64,000 bases of DNA from Pseudooceanicola sp. Lineage in GTDB: Bacteria > Pseudomonadota > Alphaproteobacteria > Rhodobacterales > Rhodobacteraceae. Positions 49,634 to 57,650 of the stretch are shown here, piece after piece. The translations under genes were made by a program, and so were the position numbers. The stretch's first letter is position 1. Every line of letters begins with the position of its first letter. Where the stretch lies: NCBI RefSeq assembly GCF_029213205.1, contig NZ_JARGNH010000008.1, positions 4,046 to 68,045 on the forward strand, given 5' to 3'. The notes under the pieces were generated by a model that did no database searches, was not told where the DNA came from, and saw only the letters and a list, made by a program, of their open reading frames with translations.

Positions 49634-49684
49634 CCGAATCCCCCACCCGGTGGGCGCTGCCACTGCCGCCGCCACCGCTGCAAG

Positions 49685-49769
49685 GTTAGCGCCACCAGCA
49701 CGACTCCGGCAGGGCCGCCCCGAAAGTTAACGCTAACACGTTGAAAAAACATCGCTTTCCCCGTTAACT
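49685..49769 (+). promoter_or_regulatory. gap promoter with two TTA(A/G)CGC operator-like sites
   Basis: TTGAAA (49741-49746) and TTAACT (49764-49769) are spaced by 17. Just upstream is GTTAACGCTAAC (49726-49737), a near-palindrome, and 41 bases further up GTTAGCGCCACC (49685-49696). This motif type is bound by LacI-family regulators of central carbon metabolism in Rhodobacterales. The same motif recurs at 50936-50947. Confidence 0.55.
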
Positions 49770-49824
49770 TCGCAGTGATTTCAGGCTATAGACCAGCCAA
49801 CATTCCCAAGCAGGAGCCGCCGCA

Positions 49825-50826
49825 ATGACAGTGACCCTTGGCATCAACGGCTTTGGCCGCATTGGCCGCAGCACCCTGGCTCATATCGCAGAAAGTGCGC
49901 GCAATGACGTGCAGGTGGTCAAAATCAACGCCACCGGCCCGATCGAGACCAGCGCGCATCTGTTGAAATATGACAGCGTGCATGGCCGTTTTGGCGGCAC
50001 TGTGACCACCACAGGCAATTCCATGGATATCGGGCGTGGCCCGATGCAAATGTTTTCGACCTACAACCCCGAAGAGCTGGACTGGTCCGGTTGTGACGTG
50101 GTCCTGGAATGCACCGGGAAATTCAACGATGGTGAAAAAGCCAAGGTGCATCTTGAGCGCGGCGCCAAAAAGGTGCTGATCTCAGCCCCCGCCAAGAACG
50201 TGCAAAAGACCATCGTTTTCGGGGTCAATCACCGCGACCTGGCGGCCAATGACACGATGATCTCGAACGGGTCCTGCACCACCAATTGCCTGGCCCCACT
50301 GGCCAAGATCCTGCACGAGGCCTTTGGCATCGAGAGCGGCATCATGACCACGATCCACAGCTACACCGGCGATCAGCCGACGCTCGACCGGCGCCACAGC
50401 GATCTCTACCGCGCCCGCGCCGCGGCGATGTCGATGATCCCGACCTCGACCGGTGCCGCCAAGGCCCTGGGTGAGGTGCTGCCCGAGCTTAAGGGCAAGC
50501 TCGACGGATCCGCGATCCGGGTGCCGACCCCCAATGTCTCGGCTGTCGATCTGACCTTTGTGGCGGCGCGCGATGTCACCGTCGACGAGGTCAATGCGGC
50601 GGTGGCCGAAGCGGTTGCCGGAAACATGAGCACGGTGATGGCCTATGATCCCGAGCCCAAGGTCTCGATTGATTTCTGCCATACCGAGTACAGCTCGATC
50701 TTTGCCCCCGATCAGACCAAGGTGATCGGCAACCGGTTGGTGCGGGTACTGGCCTGGTATGACAACGAATGGGGCTTTTCCTGCCGGATGGCCGATGTCG
50801 CCGCCGTCATGGGCCGCCTGATCTGA
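49825..50826 (+). CDS. gap: Glyceraldehyde-3-phosphate dehydrogenase, type I
   Basis: 333 residues, with INGFGRIGRS at the N-terminus, the catalytic Cys in SNGSCTTNCLAP and the NAD-dependent type I ending WYDNEWGFSCRM. The ribosome site AGGAG is at 49811-49815. Followed by a strong terminator and then by a remnant of a second gap gene. Confidence 0.96.
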   Translation: MTVTLGINGFGRIGRSTLAHIAESARNDVQVVKINATGPIETSAHLLKYDSVHGRFGGTVTTTGNSMDIGRGPMQMFSTYNPEELDWSGCDVVLECTGKFNDGEKAKVHLERGAKKVLISAPAKNVQKTIVFGVNHRDLAANDTMISNGSCTTNCLAPLAKILHEAFGIESGIMTTIHSYTGDQPTLDRRHSDLYRARAAAMSMIPTSTGAAKALGEVLPELKGKLDGSAIRVPTPNVSAVDLTFVAARDVTVDEVNAAVAEAVAGNMSTVMAYDPEPKVSIDFCHTEYSSIFAPDQTKVIGNRLVRVLAWYDNEWGFSCRMADVAAVMGRLI

Positions 50827-50854
50827 GCTGACCCAGACCGATTTCCAAAATGCC

Positions 50855-50885
50855 GCGCCGCGCCCCGCAAGGGCGCGGCGCTTTT
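50855..50885 (+). terminator. Terminator of gap
   Basis: Eleven-base perfect stem (50855-50865 with 50871-50881), loop CGCAA, followed by TTTT (50882-50885). Confidence 0.9.
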
Positions 50886-50910
50886 ATTGTCTGGTGTCCC
50901 GGCAACAGGA

Positions 50911-50947
50911 TTGACGGATCGAAGAATCCGCCTATGTTAGCGCCAAC
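50911..50947 (+). promoter_or_regulatory. Orphan promoter and operator of a lost gap paralogue
   Basis: TTGACG (50911-50916), 16 bases, TATGTT (50933-50938). The -10 overlaps GTTAGCGCCAAC (50936-50947), the same motif as upstream of gap. No intact gene follows, only a gap fragment and then a small ORF, which it may now drive. Confidence 0.55.
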
Positions 50948-50993
50948 CAATCCTGGCGAGGCACCGCTGGCCCAAACCCTGCACCGGGCAGTC

Positions 50994-51089
50994 GGCATCG
51001 ATCTGACCTTTGTCGCCAGCCGCCCGACCAGCATCGAAGAGGTAAACCAGGCGCTGCGCGCCGCCGCCGCAATGGGCCGTTTGATCTAG
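50994..51089 (+). pseudogene. Remnant of a second glyceraldehyde-3-phosphate dehydrogenase gene
   Basis: The translation contains DLTFVASRPTSIEEVNQAL, which aligns with DLTFVAARDVTVDEVNAAV of the intact gap. It is followed after a few residues by AAAMGRLI and a stop, matching the last residues AAVMGRLI of the intact enzyme. About 60 residues between these blocks are missing, as is everything upstream of the first block. It differs enough from the neighbouring gap to be a paralogue rather than a recent copy. Tandem gap genes are common in Rhodobacteraceae, so deletion is the simplest reading. Confidence 0.75.
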
Positions 51090-51205
51090 ACCCAACGCGG
51101 TTTCCCCTGTTGCAGCTTGACGTCAACTTGTCACGGGCGGGCCGCCGGGGTTGATCCGTTTCCACGGCTCGTGCATAGCGCTTGCACAGCAATGCCGGAC
51201 CACCC

Positions 51206-51349
51206 ATGACCAATCAGATCGCCATCGCGCTGGGCTTGATCCTGGCCTTCTTGTTGGGGATTGATGCCCTCGTCTTTGGTTGGTCAAATACCTTGTTTCT
51301 CGCCAAGAAATTCGCAGATCTCGTAGAATGGATCGCGTTTTGGCGATGA
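51206..51349 (+). CDS. 47-residue membrane peptide
   Basis: ATG 51206 to TGA 51347-51349. One hydrophobic segment (IAIALGLILAFLLGIDALVF) is followed by a short amphipathic tail ending in EWIAFWR. The codon use is normal for the genome and similar small proteins occur after gap in related bacteria (from memory). The function is unknown; membrane location is clear. It may be driven by the orphan gap-type promoter 260 bases upstream. Confidence 0.6.
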   Translation: MTNQIAIALGLILAFLLGIDALVFGWSNTLFLAKKFADLVEWIAFWR

Positions 51350-51406
51350 ACGCGCCGAGGCGACAGCCATGGGCCGATGCCAGACCTGACACAGGGAACG
51401 TTTTGA

Positions 51407-52360
51407 ATGAATGCCATCTTATTGGTGATCGTCGCGGTGCTGGCCTGTGTCAGCCTGATCCTGCTTGGGCTGGTCGTTTACAGTTTTATCAAGAAATGGA
51501 AGGCCGAACGGGCGGTGCCGCCACGCGGCGCCTTTGTTGAGATTTCGTCGGGCAAGGTGCATTTCCTGACGTGCGGCAGCGGACCGGACATCGTGATGAT
51601 CCACGGGCTGGGCGGCCAGATGGGCAATTTCGACACCGGGCTGGCGGATGATCTGGCCCGCGATCACCGGGTCACGCTCATCGACCGGCCCGGCATGGGC
51701 TATTCCGAACGCAAACCCGGCACCGCCAGCAATGTGCTGACCCATGCGCAATTGATCGAAGAGGTGATCGAGGCGCTGGAGATCGAGCGCCCGTTGATCG
51801 TCGGTCACTCCCTTGGCGGCGCGATTGCCCTGGGCATGGCGCTGCGTGGTCGGGTCAAAATGCGCGGCCTCGCCCTGCTGTCGCCGATGACCCTGCCGGT
51901 GGAAGACATCTCGGATGCCTTTGCCGGACTCAACATCACCTCGAACTGGCTGCGGGTGTTTCTCGGCTGGACCTTTGCGGTCCCGACCATGGTGCGGCGC
52001 CCGGAGCCGGTGCGCGAGCTGATCTTCGGCCCCGAAGCAATCCCCGCCAATTACCTCACCCAAGGTGGCGGGCTGTTGTCGCTGCGCCCCAAGCAATTCA
52101 TCGAATCCAGCCGTGACATGGTGCACGCGGTGGACGACATGCCGACAATGGTGCGCCAATACGCCAAGATGACGCTGCCGATCCGCATTCTGTACGGCCA
52201 GCAGGACCGGATCCTCGATCCCGAATACCATGGCGCCAGCCTGGTGGCGCGCTATCCGCAAATCGGTCTGGAACTGATCGATGGCGGCCATATGATTCCG
52301 GTCACCCAGCCCGAGGCCTGTGCCAGTTTCATCCGCCGGGCCAGTCAGGCCATGGCCTGA
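51407..52360 (+). CDS. Alpha/beta hydrolase with N-terminal membrane anchor
   Basis: 317 residues. An N-terminal transmembrane helix (residues about 2-24) precedes an alpha/beta hydrolase domain with the oxyanion motif HGLGG, the nucleophile elbow GHSLGG, a late Asp in YGQQDRILD and His in GGHMI, so the catalytic triad is complete. Substrate unknown; a lipid or ester close to the inner membrane is likely. Confidence 0.82.
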   Translation: MNAILLVIVAVLACVSLILLGLVVYSFIKKWKAERAVPPRGAFVEISSGKVHFLTCGSGPDIVMIHGLGGQMGNFDTGLADDLARDHRVTLIDRPGMGYSERKPGTASNVLTHAQLIEEVIEALEIERPLIVGHSLGGAIALGMALRGRVKMRGLALLSPMTLPVEDISDAFAGLNITSNWLRVFLGWTFAVPTMVRRPEPVRELIFGPEAIPANYLTQGGGLLSLRPKQFIESSRDMVHAVDDMPTMVRQYAKMTLPIRILYGQQDRILDPEYHGASLVARYPQIGLELIDGGHMIPVTQPEACASFIRRASQAMA

Positions 52361-52389
52361 ACCGCCCCGGCGGAATCAAAATACCCGGA

Positions 52390-52887
52390 TCAGGATTTGC
52401 CGAGCTTGTGCAGCAGGTGCTTTCGCACATCAGGTGTCACGAAATGCGTCACATCGCCATCCAACCGGGCAATTTCCTTGACCAGTTTCGAGGCAATCGA
52501 CTGGTGCTTGGCCTCGGCCATCAGGAACACGGTCTCGACCGAGCTGTCGAGCACCCGGTTCATTCCGACCATCTGGAATTCATATTCGAAATCCGAGACC
52601 GCCCGCAGGCCGCGAATGATCACCCCGGCGCCAACGTCATGGGCGCAGTTGATCAGCAGATTCTCGAACGGATGCGCGACAATCTCGGTATCGGTCTCAG
52701 CGTTCAGCTCGGCGCATTCCGCCTCGATCATCGCCAGCCGCTCTTCGAGGTCGAACAACGGCCCCTTGTCTCGGTTGATCGCCACACCGATGACCAACCG
52801 GTCGACCAGCGCCGAGGCGCGACGAATGATATCAATATGACCCAAGGTGATCGGGTCGAAAGTGCCGGGGTATAGGCCGACGCGCAT
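52390..52887 (-). CDS. coaD: Phosphopantetheine adenylyltransferase
   Basis: Fourth step of coenzyme A synthesis. 165 residues with the nucleotidyltransferase motif YPGTFDPITLGHIDII and ISSTVKE-like LVKEIARLDGDV near the C-terminus. ATG 52887 begins MRVGLYPG, which fits the family; the longer frame is discarded. Confidence 0.94.
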   Translation of the reverse strand: MRVGLYPGTFDPITLGHIDIIRRASALVDRLVIGVAINRDKGPLFDLEERLAMIEAECAELNAETDTEIVAHPFENLLINCAHDVGAGVIIRGLRAVSDFEYEFQMVGMNRVLDSSVETVFLMAEAKHQSIASKLVKEIARLDGDVTHFVTPDVRKHLLHKLGKS

Positions 52888-52975
52888 GGCAATCTCCGCT
52901 AATCGTTGTTGCGTGGCACGCAACATTATTACGCTGGAGAATGCAAGGGCAGACCGGCCGACTGACACAAAGCTG

Positions 52976-53413
52976 TCAATGACCCATGATCATGCCCTCG
53001 AGGGCGGTCTTTTCCATCGACAATTCGCTGAGCCGCGCCTTGACCACATCACCAATGGTGACGATCCCGACCAGAGCGCCGTCGGCATCCACCACCGGCA
53101 TATGACGGAACCGGCCCTCGGTCATTTTCGTCAGCACGCTGTCGGCGCTGTCATCACGATGGCAGCAGACCGGATCCGGGGTCATCAGATCGCGCACCGT
53201 TCCGGTCAGGCAGCCAGGCCCGCGTTTGGCCAGCGCCCGCACAATGTCACGTTCCGACAAGATGCCCTGCGCATGCACCCCATCCGAAGACACGATCACC
53301 CCACCGATCCGATGTTCGGCCAGCAGCTGGGTCACATCGGTGATCGAGACGTCGGGCGCGGTGGTGATCACCCTGTCGCTTCCCTTGGATTTCAGGATCT
53401 TGTGGACGAGCAT
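52976..53413 (-). CDS. CBS-domain protein
   Basis: 145 residues made of two CBS motifs in tandem (a Bateman module), with no other domain: VITTAPDVSITDVTQLLAEH and the second DLMTPDPVCCHRDDSADSVL. Such modules sense adenine nucleotides or S-adenosyl compounds. Start ATG 53413 (MLVHKILKSKG). The ligand and role are unknown. Stands alone between coaD and the LysR gene. Confidence 0.88.
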   Translation of the reverse strand: MLVHKILKSKGSDRVITTAPDVSITDVTQLLAEHRIGGVIVSSDGVHAQGILSERDIVRALAKRGPGCLTGTVRDLMTPDPVCCHRDDSADSVLTKMTEGRFRHMPVVDADGALVGIVTIGDVVKARLSELSMEKTALEGMIMGH

Positions 53414-53482
53414 GACGACGCCTCCCCTTTGGGTCCGACACAAATACCGGGTAAACTAGGCTCACCCAACCGCGACATTCTG

Positions 53483-54373
53483 TCAAGTTTCCGCTTCGAG
53501 CCGGGCGATTTCGCGCCTGAGCCCGTCGCAGAGCGCCTCGGCAAACCGGTTCATCCGCTCCAGCCGAGTGTCATCGGCATGGCGCACCAGGTAAAAGGTG
53601 CGGGTCATCGAGATCTCGTCGGCCAGCACCCGCCGCACCCCCTGCACCGAGGCCAGCGCGAAGTCATGCATCACCCCGATGCCGCCGCCCTGGCGAATCC
53701 AGTTGAACTGGACCACCGCCGAATTTGACGCCAGCGACACCCGCTCGACCCCCAATTCGCTGAGGTAATCCAGCTCCTTGTCAAAGATCATATCCTGGAT
53801 ATAGCCGACGATCCGATGGCCGCTGAGGTCCCCCAGAGTCTCGATCGGCGGCGCGTTGCGCAGATAATCGCGCGAGGCGGCCAGATGCAGCTTGTAATCG
53901 CTGACCTTCTGCACCGTCAGCCGCCCGGCGGTGGGCGGCGACACGGTGATCGCCAGATCGGCCTCGCGCCGGGTCAGGTTGAACAGCCGCGGCAGCGCGA
54001 CGATCTGCACCTCAAGGTCCGGGTTCTGCTGGACGATCTCGCTGCAGACCTGCGGCAACAGGAAATTCGCCACCCCGTCCGGCGCGCCCAGCCGGATTTG
54101 CCCGGAGAGCAGCCCGGATTGACCGCGAATGTCCTCTTCGGCGCTCAAGATCGCCTGTTCGGCCATTTCCGCATGGCGCTGCAACCGTTGACCGGCCTCG
54201 GTCGGCGCATATCCCTGGGGTGACTTGGCGAACAGCGCCGCGCCTATCTCCTCCTCCAGCCGGGCAATCCGGCGCCCGGCAGTGGCGGGATCGACCTTCA
54301 GCCGCTTGCCCGCCCCGCTCAGGCTCTCGGCCCGCGCCACCGCCAGAAAGGTTTTCAGGTCATCCCAATGCAT
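53483..54373 (-). CDS. LysR-family regulator divergent to the valine operon
   Basis: 296 residues from ATG 54373 (MHWDDLKTFLAVARAES), which has GAGG five bases upstream; a second ATG at 54388 lacks a ribosome site. Helix-turn-helix in LSGAGKRLKVDPATAGRRIARLE. Divergent from mmsA, so it probably controls valine breakdown. The interval holds a palindrome overlapping the mmsA -35. Confidence 0.88.
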   Translation of the reverse strand: MHWDDLKTFLAVARAESLSGAGKRLKVDPATAGRRIARLEEEIGAALFAKSPQGYAPTEAGQRLQRHAEMAEQAILSAEEDIRGQSGLLSGQIRLGAPDGVANFLLPQVCSEIVQQNPDLEVQIVALPRLFNLTRREADLAITVSPPTAGRLTVQKVSDYKLHLAASRDYLRNAPPIETLGDLSGHRIVGYIQDMIFDKELDYLSELGVERVSLASNSAVVQFNWIRQGGGIGVMHDFALASVQGVRRVLADEISMTRTFYLVRHADDTRLERMNRFAEALCDGLRREIARLEAET

Positions 54374-54393
54374 CCCGACCTCATGCATTTTTG

Positions 54394-54432
54394 CAAAACG
54401 TTTTTGAAATCTTTCCCCTTCCGAGCTGTAAA
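54394..54432 (+). promoter_or_regulatory. mmsA promoter with overlapping palindrome
   Basis: TTGAAA (54404-54409) and TGTAAA (54427-54432) are spaced by 17. AAAACGTTTT (54395-54404), a perfect ten-base palindrome, sits at the -35 and may be the LysR site. Confidence 0.45.
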
Positions 54433-54472
54433 ATGCAAGCCTAGGATGATTGCGAGAGTTGGAGGACCCCCC

Positions 54473-55972
54473 ATGCAAGAACTGACCCATTACATCAATG
54501 GCGCCCATGTCAAAGGCACATCAGGCCGCTTTGCCGATGTCATGAACCCCGCCACCGGTGAAGTGCAGGCCAAGGTCCCGCTGGCCAGCGCCGCCGAAAT
54601 CGCCAAAGCCGTCGAAATCGCCACCGCCGCACAGCCCGCCTGGGCCGCGACCAACCCGCAGCGCCGCGCCCGGGTGCTGATGAAATTCGTCGACTTGCTG
54701 AACCGCGACATGGACAAGCTGGCCGAGGCGCTGAGCCGCGAACATGGCAAGACCCTGCCGGATGCGGCCGGTGACGTGCAGCGCGGGCTGGAAGTGGTCG
54801 AATATTGCATCGGCGCGCCACAATTGCTGAAAGGCGATTACTCCGACAGCGCCGGCCCCGGCATCGACATGTATTCGATGCGCCAGCCGCTGGGCGTCAG
54901 CGCCGGGATCACCCCGTTCAACTTTCCCGCAATGATCCCGATGTGGATGTTCGCCCCCGCCCTGGCCTGCGGCAACGCCTTTATCCTGAAACCCTCGGAA
55001 CGCGACCCCTCGGTGCCCTTGATGCTGGCTGAGTTGTTCGAAGAGGCGGGCCTGCCCAAGGGCCTGCTGCAGGTGATCAACGGCGACAAGGACGCGGTTG
55101 ACGCGATCCTTGATCACCCGGTGATCCAGTCGATCGGCTTTGTCGGCTCGACCCCGATTGCCGAATATATCTATGGCCGTGGCTGTTCCAACGGCAAGCG
55201 CGTGCAATGTTTCGGCGGCGCCAAGAACCACATGATCATCATGCCCGACGCCGATATGGATCAGGCCGCCGACGCGCTGATCGGGGCTGGCTACGGCGCG
55301 GCTGGCGAACGCTGCATGGCGATTTCCGTCGCGGTGCCGGTGGGTGAAGAAACCGCGGACCGGCTGATCGAGAAACTGGTGCCGCGCATCGAAAAGCTGA
55401 AGGTCGGCCCCTATACCGCGGGCAATGATGTCGATTACGGCCCGGTGGTCACCGCCGCCGCCAAGGCCAATATCGAACGGCTGGTGCAGACCGGTATCGA
55501 TCAGGGCGCCAAGCTGGTCGTCGATGGCCGTGGCTTCAGCCTGCAAGGCTATGAGGATGGCTATTTCATCGGCCCGCACCTGTTCGATCATGTCACCAAA
55601 GACATGGATATCTACAAATACGAGATCTTTGGCCCGGTCCTGTCCACCGTGCGCGCGCAGACCTACGAAGATGCGCTGAAACTGGCGATGGACCATGAAT
55701 ACGGCAATGGCACCGCGATCTTTACCCGCGATGGCGACACCGCCCGCGATTTCGCCAACCGGATCAATATCGGCATGGTGGGGATCAATGTGCCGATCCC
55801 GGTGCCGCTGGCCTATCACACCTTTGGCGGCTGGAAGAAATCGGTGTTTGGCGATCTCAACCAGCACGGGACGGATGCGTTCAAATTCTACACCAGGACC
55901 AAGACGATCACCTCGCGCTGGCCCTCGGGGCTGAAAGAAGGCGGCGAGTTCCACTTCAAGCCGATGGACTAA
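54473..55972 (+). CDS. mmsA: Methylmalonate-semialdehyde dehydrogenase (CoA-acylating)
   Basis: Converts methylmalonate semialdehyde to propionyl-CoA in valine degradation. 499 residues of the aldehyde dehydrogenase family with the catalytic Cys in GAAGERCMAIS and the MmsA-type VINGDKDAVDAIL. The ribosome site GGAGG is at 54462-54466. First gene of the operon mmsA-(139 aa)-acyl-CoA dehydrogenase-hydrolase-mmsB. Confidence 0.95.
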   Translation: MQELTHYINGAHVKGTSGRFADVMNPATGEVQAKVPLASAAEIAKAVEIATAAQPAWAATNPQRRARVLMKFVDLLNRDMDKLAEALSREHGKTLPDAAGDVQRGLEVVEYCIGAPQLLKGDYSDSAGPGIDMYSMRQPLGVSAGITPFNFPAMIPMWMFAPALACGNAFILKPSERDPSVPLMLAELFEEAGLPKGLLQVINGDKDAVDAILDHPVIQSIGFVGSTPIAEYIYGRGCSNGKRVQCFGGAKNHMIIMPDADMDQAADALIGAGYGAAGERCMAISVAVPVGEETADRLIEKLVPRIEKLKVGPYTAGNDVDYGPVVTAAAKANIERLVQTGIDQGAKLVVDGRGFSLQGYEDGYFIGPHLFDHVTKDMDIYKYEIFGPVLSTVRAQTYEDALKLAMDHEYGNGTAIFTRDGDTARDFANRINIGMVGINVPIPVPLAYHTFGGWKKSVFGDLNQHGTDAFKFYTRTKTITSRWPSGLKEGGEFHFKPMD

Positions 55973-56029
55973 GCCAAAGGTTTGGCGTACCTGCCGGAAA
56001 CAGGCAGGCACGCCAATGTCGGAGTTGGG

Positions 56030-56449
56030 ATGGCCGTAGAATATCGCATTTTTCCAGACCGTGGGCTGGTCTATGTCCGCTACAGCGGCCAGCTCCTACT
56101 GGACGAGACCTGGACTGCGTTTGCGCAATACGCGGCCGATCCAGAATTCCGGCCCGGGCAGAAACAACTGGTTGACCTGTCGCAGGTTGAGGGGGTCGAA
56201 CAGGATTTCCCCAAGCTGATGCAGCTTCAGGCCAGAAAGGCCGGCGTTATCGGCCGCCCGGATGTGGAAACATTGATGGTATTTCTGGCGCCCGGCAAAT
56301 CCAGAGATACCATTGCCCAGTATATTCGCCGCTCCTGGGAAGGGCTGGAACGGATCGTCGTTCGGATCGTGCCGGATGAGGCTGAAGCGCTGAGCTGTCT
56401 CGGACAGCAAGAAACCAATCTCAGCACCCTGCTGGCGGTGGCCCGATGA
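56030..56449 (+). CDS. Uncharacterised 139-residue protein in the valine operon
   Basis: A compact cytosolic protein beginning MAVEYRIFPDRGLVYVRYSG, with alternating strands and helices reminiscent of STAS/SpoIIAA-like folds. No catalytic motif is seen. A GGAG site precedes ATG 56030; the longer frame to 55982 is not needed. It lies between mmsA and the acyl-CoA dehydrogenase, and a role in valine metabolism is only guilt by association. Confidence 0.65.
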   Translation: MAVEYRIFPDRGLVYVRYSGQLLLDETWTAFAQYAADPEFRPGQKQLVDLSQVEGVEQDFPKLMQLQARKAGVIGRPDVETLMVFLAPGKSRDTIAQYIRRSWEGLERIVVRIVPDEAEALSCLGQQETNLSTLLAVAR

Positions 56450-56507
56450 GCCGCGTGAAGAACGCCCGGCCGCACCAGCACGGCCTTTAAACCTGTGAGG
56501 GATTGCT

Positions 56508-57650
56508 ATGGATTTCGCTCTGAGTGAGGAACAACAGGCCATTTTCGACATGGCCCATGCCTTTGGCCAGGAAAACATCGCCCCGCATGCCCGCAACTGG
56601 GAAGCGGCGGGCGAGATCCCAAAGAGACTCTGGCCGCAGATCGGTGAGCTGGGTTTCGGCGGGCTTTACGTCAGCGAGGCACATGGCGGTGCCGGATTGA
56701 CCCGGCTCGACGCGACGCTGGTGTTCGAAGCGCTGAGCATGGCCTGCCCCTCGGTCGCGGCGTTTCTGTCGATCCACAACATGTGCGCCAGGATGCTGGA
56801 TGCCTATGCCAGCGACGACCTGCGCAACCGGGTCCTGCCCAAGGCGATTTCGATGGAAACCCTGTTGTCCTATTGCCTGACCGAACCCGGCAGCGGATCG
56901 GATTCGGCGGCCCTGAAAACCCGCGCGGAGCGCACCAACGACGGCTATCAACTGACCGGAACCAAAGCGTTTATTTCCGGCGGCGGCTATTCGGATGCCT
57001 ATGTGGTGATGGCCCGCACCGGCCCGGATGGCCCCAAGGGCGTGTCTACCCTCTATGTCCCGGATGGCGCCAGCGGCCTGTCCTTTGGCGGGCTTGAGGA
57101 CAAGATGGGCTGGCGCAGCCAGCCGACCCGGCAGGTGCAATTCGACGCCTGCGCGGTGCCCGCCGGTAATCTGGTCGGCGAAGAGGGCAAGGGATTTACC
57201 TATGCCATGGCCGGGCTCGATGGCGGGCGGCTGAACATCGCGGCCTGTTCGCTGGGCGCGGCACAGACGGCACTGACCCAGACCCTGGCCTATATGGGCG
57301 AACGCAAGGCCTTTGGTCAGCCAATCGACCAGTTTCAGGCGCTGCAATTCCGCCTCGCCGATATGGAGATCGAGCTGCAGGCCGCCCGCACCTTTCTGCG
57401 GCAGGCCGCCTGGAAGCTCGATCAGGGCGCCCCGGATGCGACGAAATTCTGCGCCATGGCCAAGGCCTTTGTTACCGAGGCGGGCAGCAAGATCGTCAAT
57501 CAATGCCTGCAATTGCACGGCGGTTATGGCTACCTCGCCGATTATGGCATCGAGAAACTGGTGCGCGATCTCAGGGTGCATGAAATCCTTGAAGGCACCA
57601 ATGAGATCATGCGGGTGATCACCGCCCGGTCGCTGCTGGCCGACAAATGA
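56508..57650 (+). CDS. Acyl-CoA dehydrogenase, probably isobutyryl-CoA dehydrogenase
   Basis: FAD enzyme of 380 residues (LTEPGSGSDSAALKTRA, GGRLNIAACSLGAAQ, catalytic Glu in ILEGTNEIMRVI). Place in a valine operon suggests isobutyryl-CoA as substrate. The TGA overlaps the next gene's ATG by four bases. A short GGCCG/CGGCC hairpin lies in its leader at about 56468-56487. Confidence 0.9.
   Translation: MDFALSEEQQAIFDMAHAFGQENIAPHARNWEAAGEIPKRLWPQIGELGFGGLYVSEAHGGAGLTRLDATLVFEALSMACPSVAAFLSIHNMCARMLDAYASDDLRNRVLPKAISMETLLSYCLTEPGSGSDSAALKTRAERTNDGYQLTGTKAFISGGGYSDAYVVMARTGPDGPKGVSTLYVPDGASGLSFGGLEDKMGWRSQPTRQVQFDACAVPAGNLVGEEGKGFTYAMAGLDGGRLNIAACSLGAAQTALTQTLAYMGERKAFGQPIDQFQALQFRLADMEIELQAARTFLRQAAWKLDQGAPDATKFCAMAKAFVTEAGSKIVNQCLQLHGGYGYLADYGIEKLVRDLRVHEILEGTNEIMRVITARSLLADK

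Noticed and set aside
50850-51089. 79-codon frame as a gene of its own
   Set aside because: Its start lies in the gap terminator, and the only meaningful part is the GAPDH fragment.
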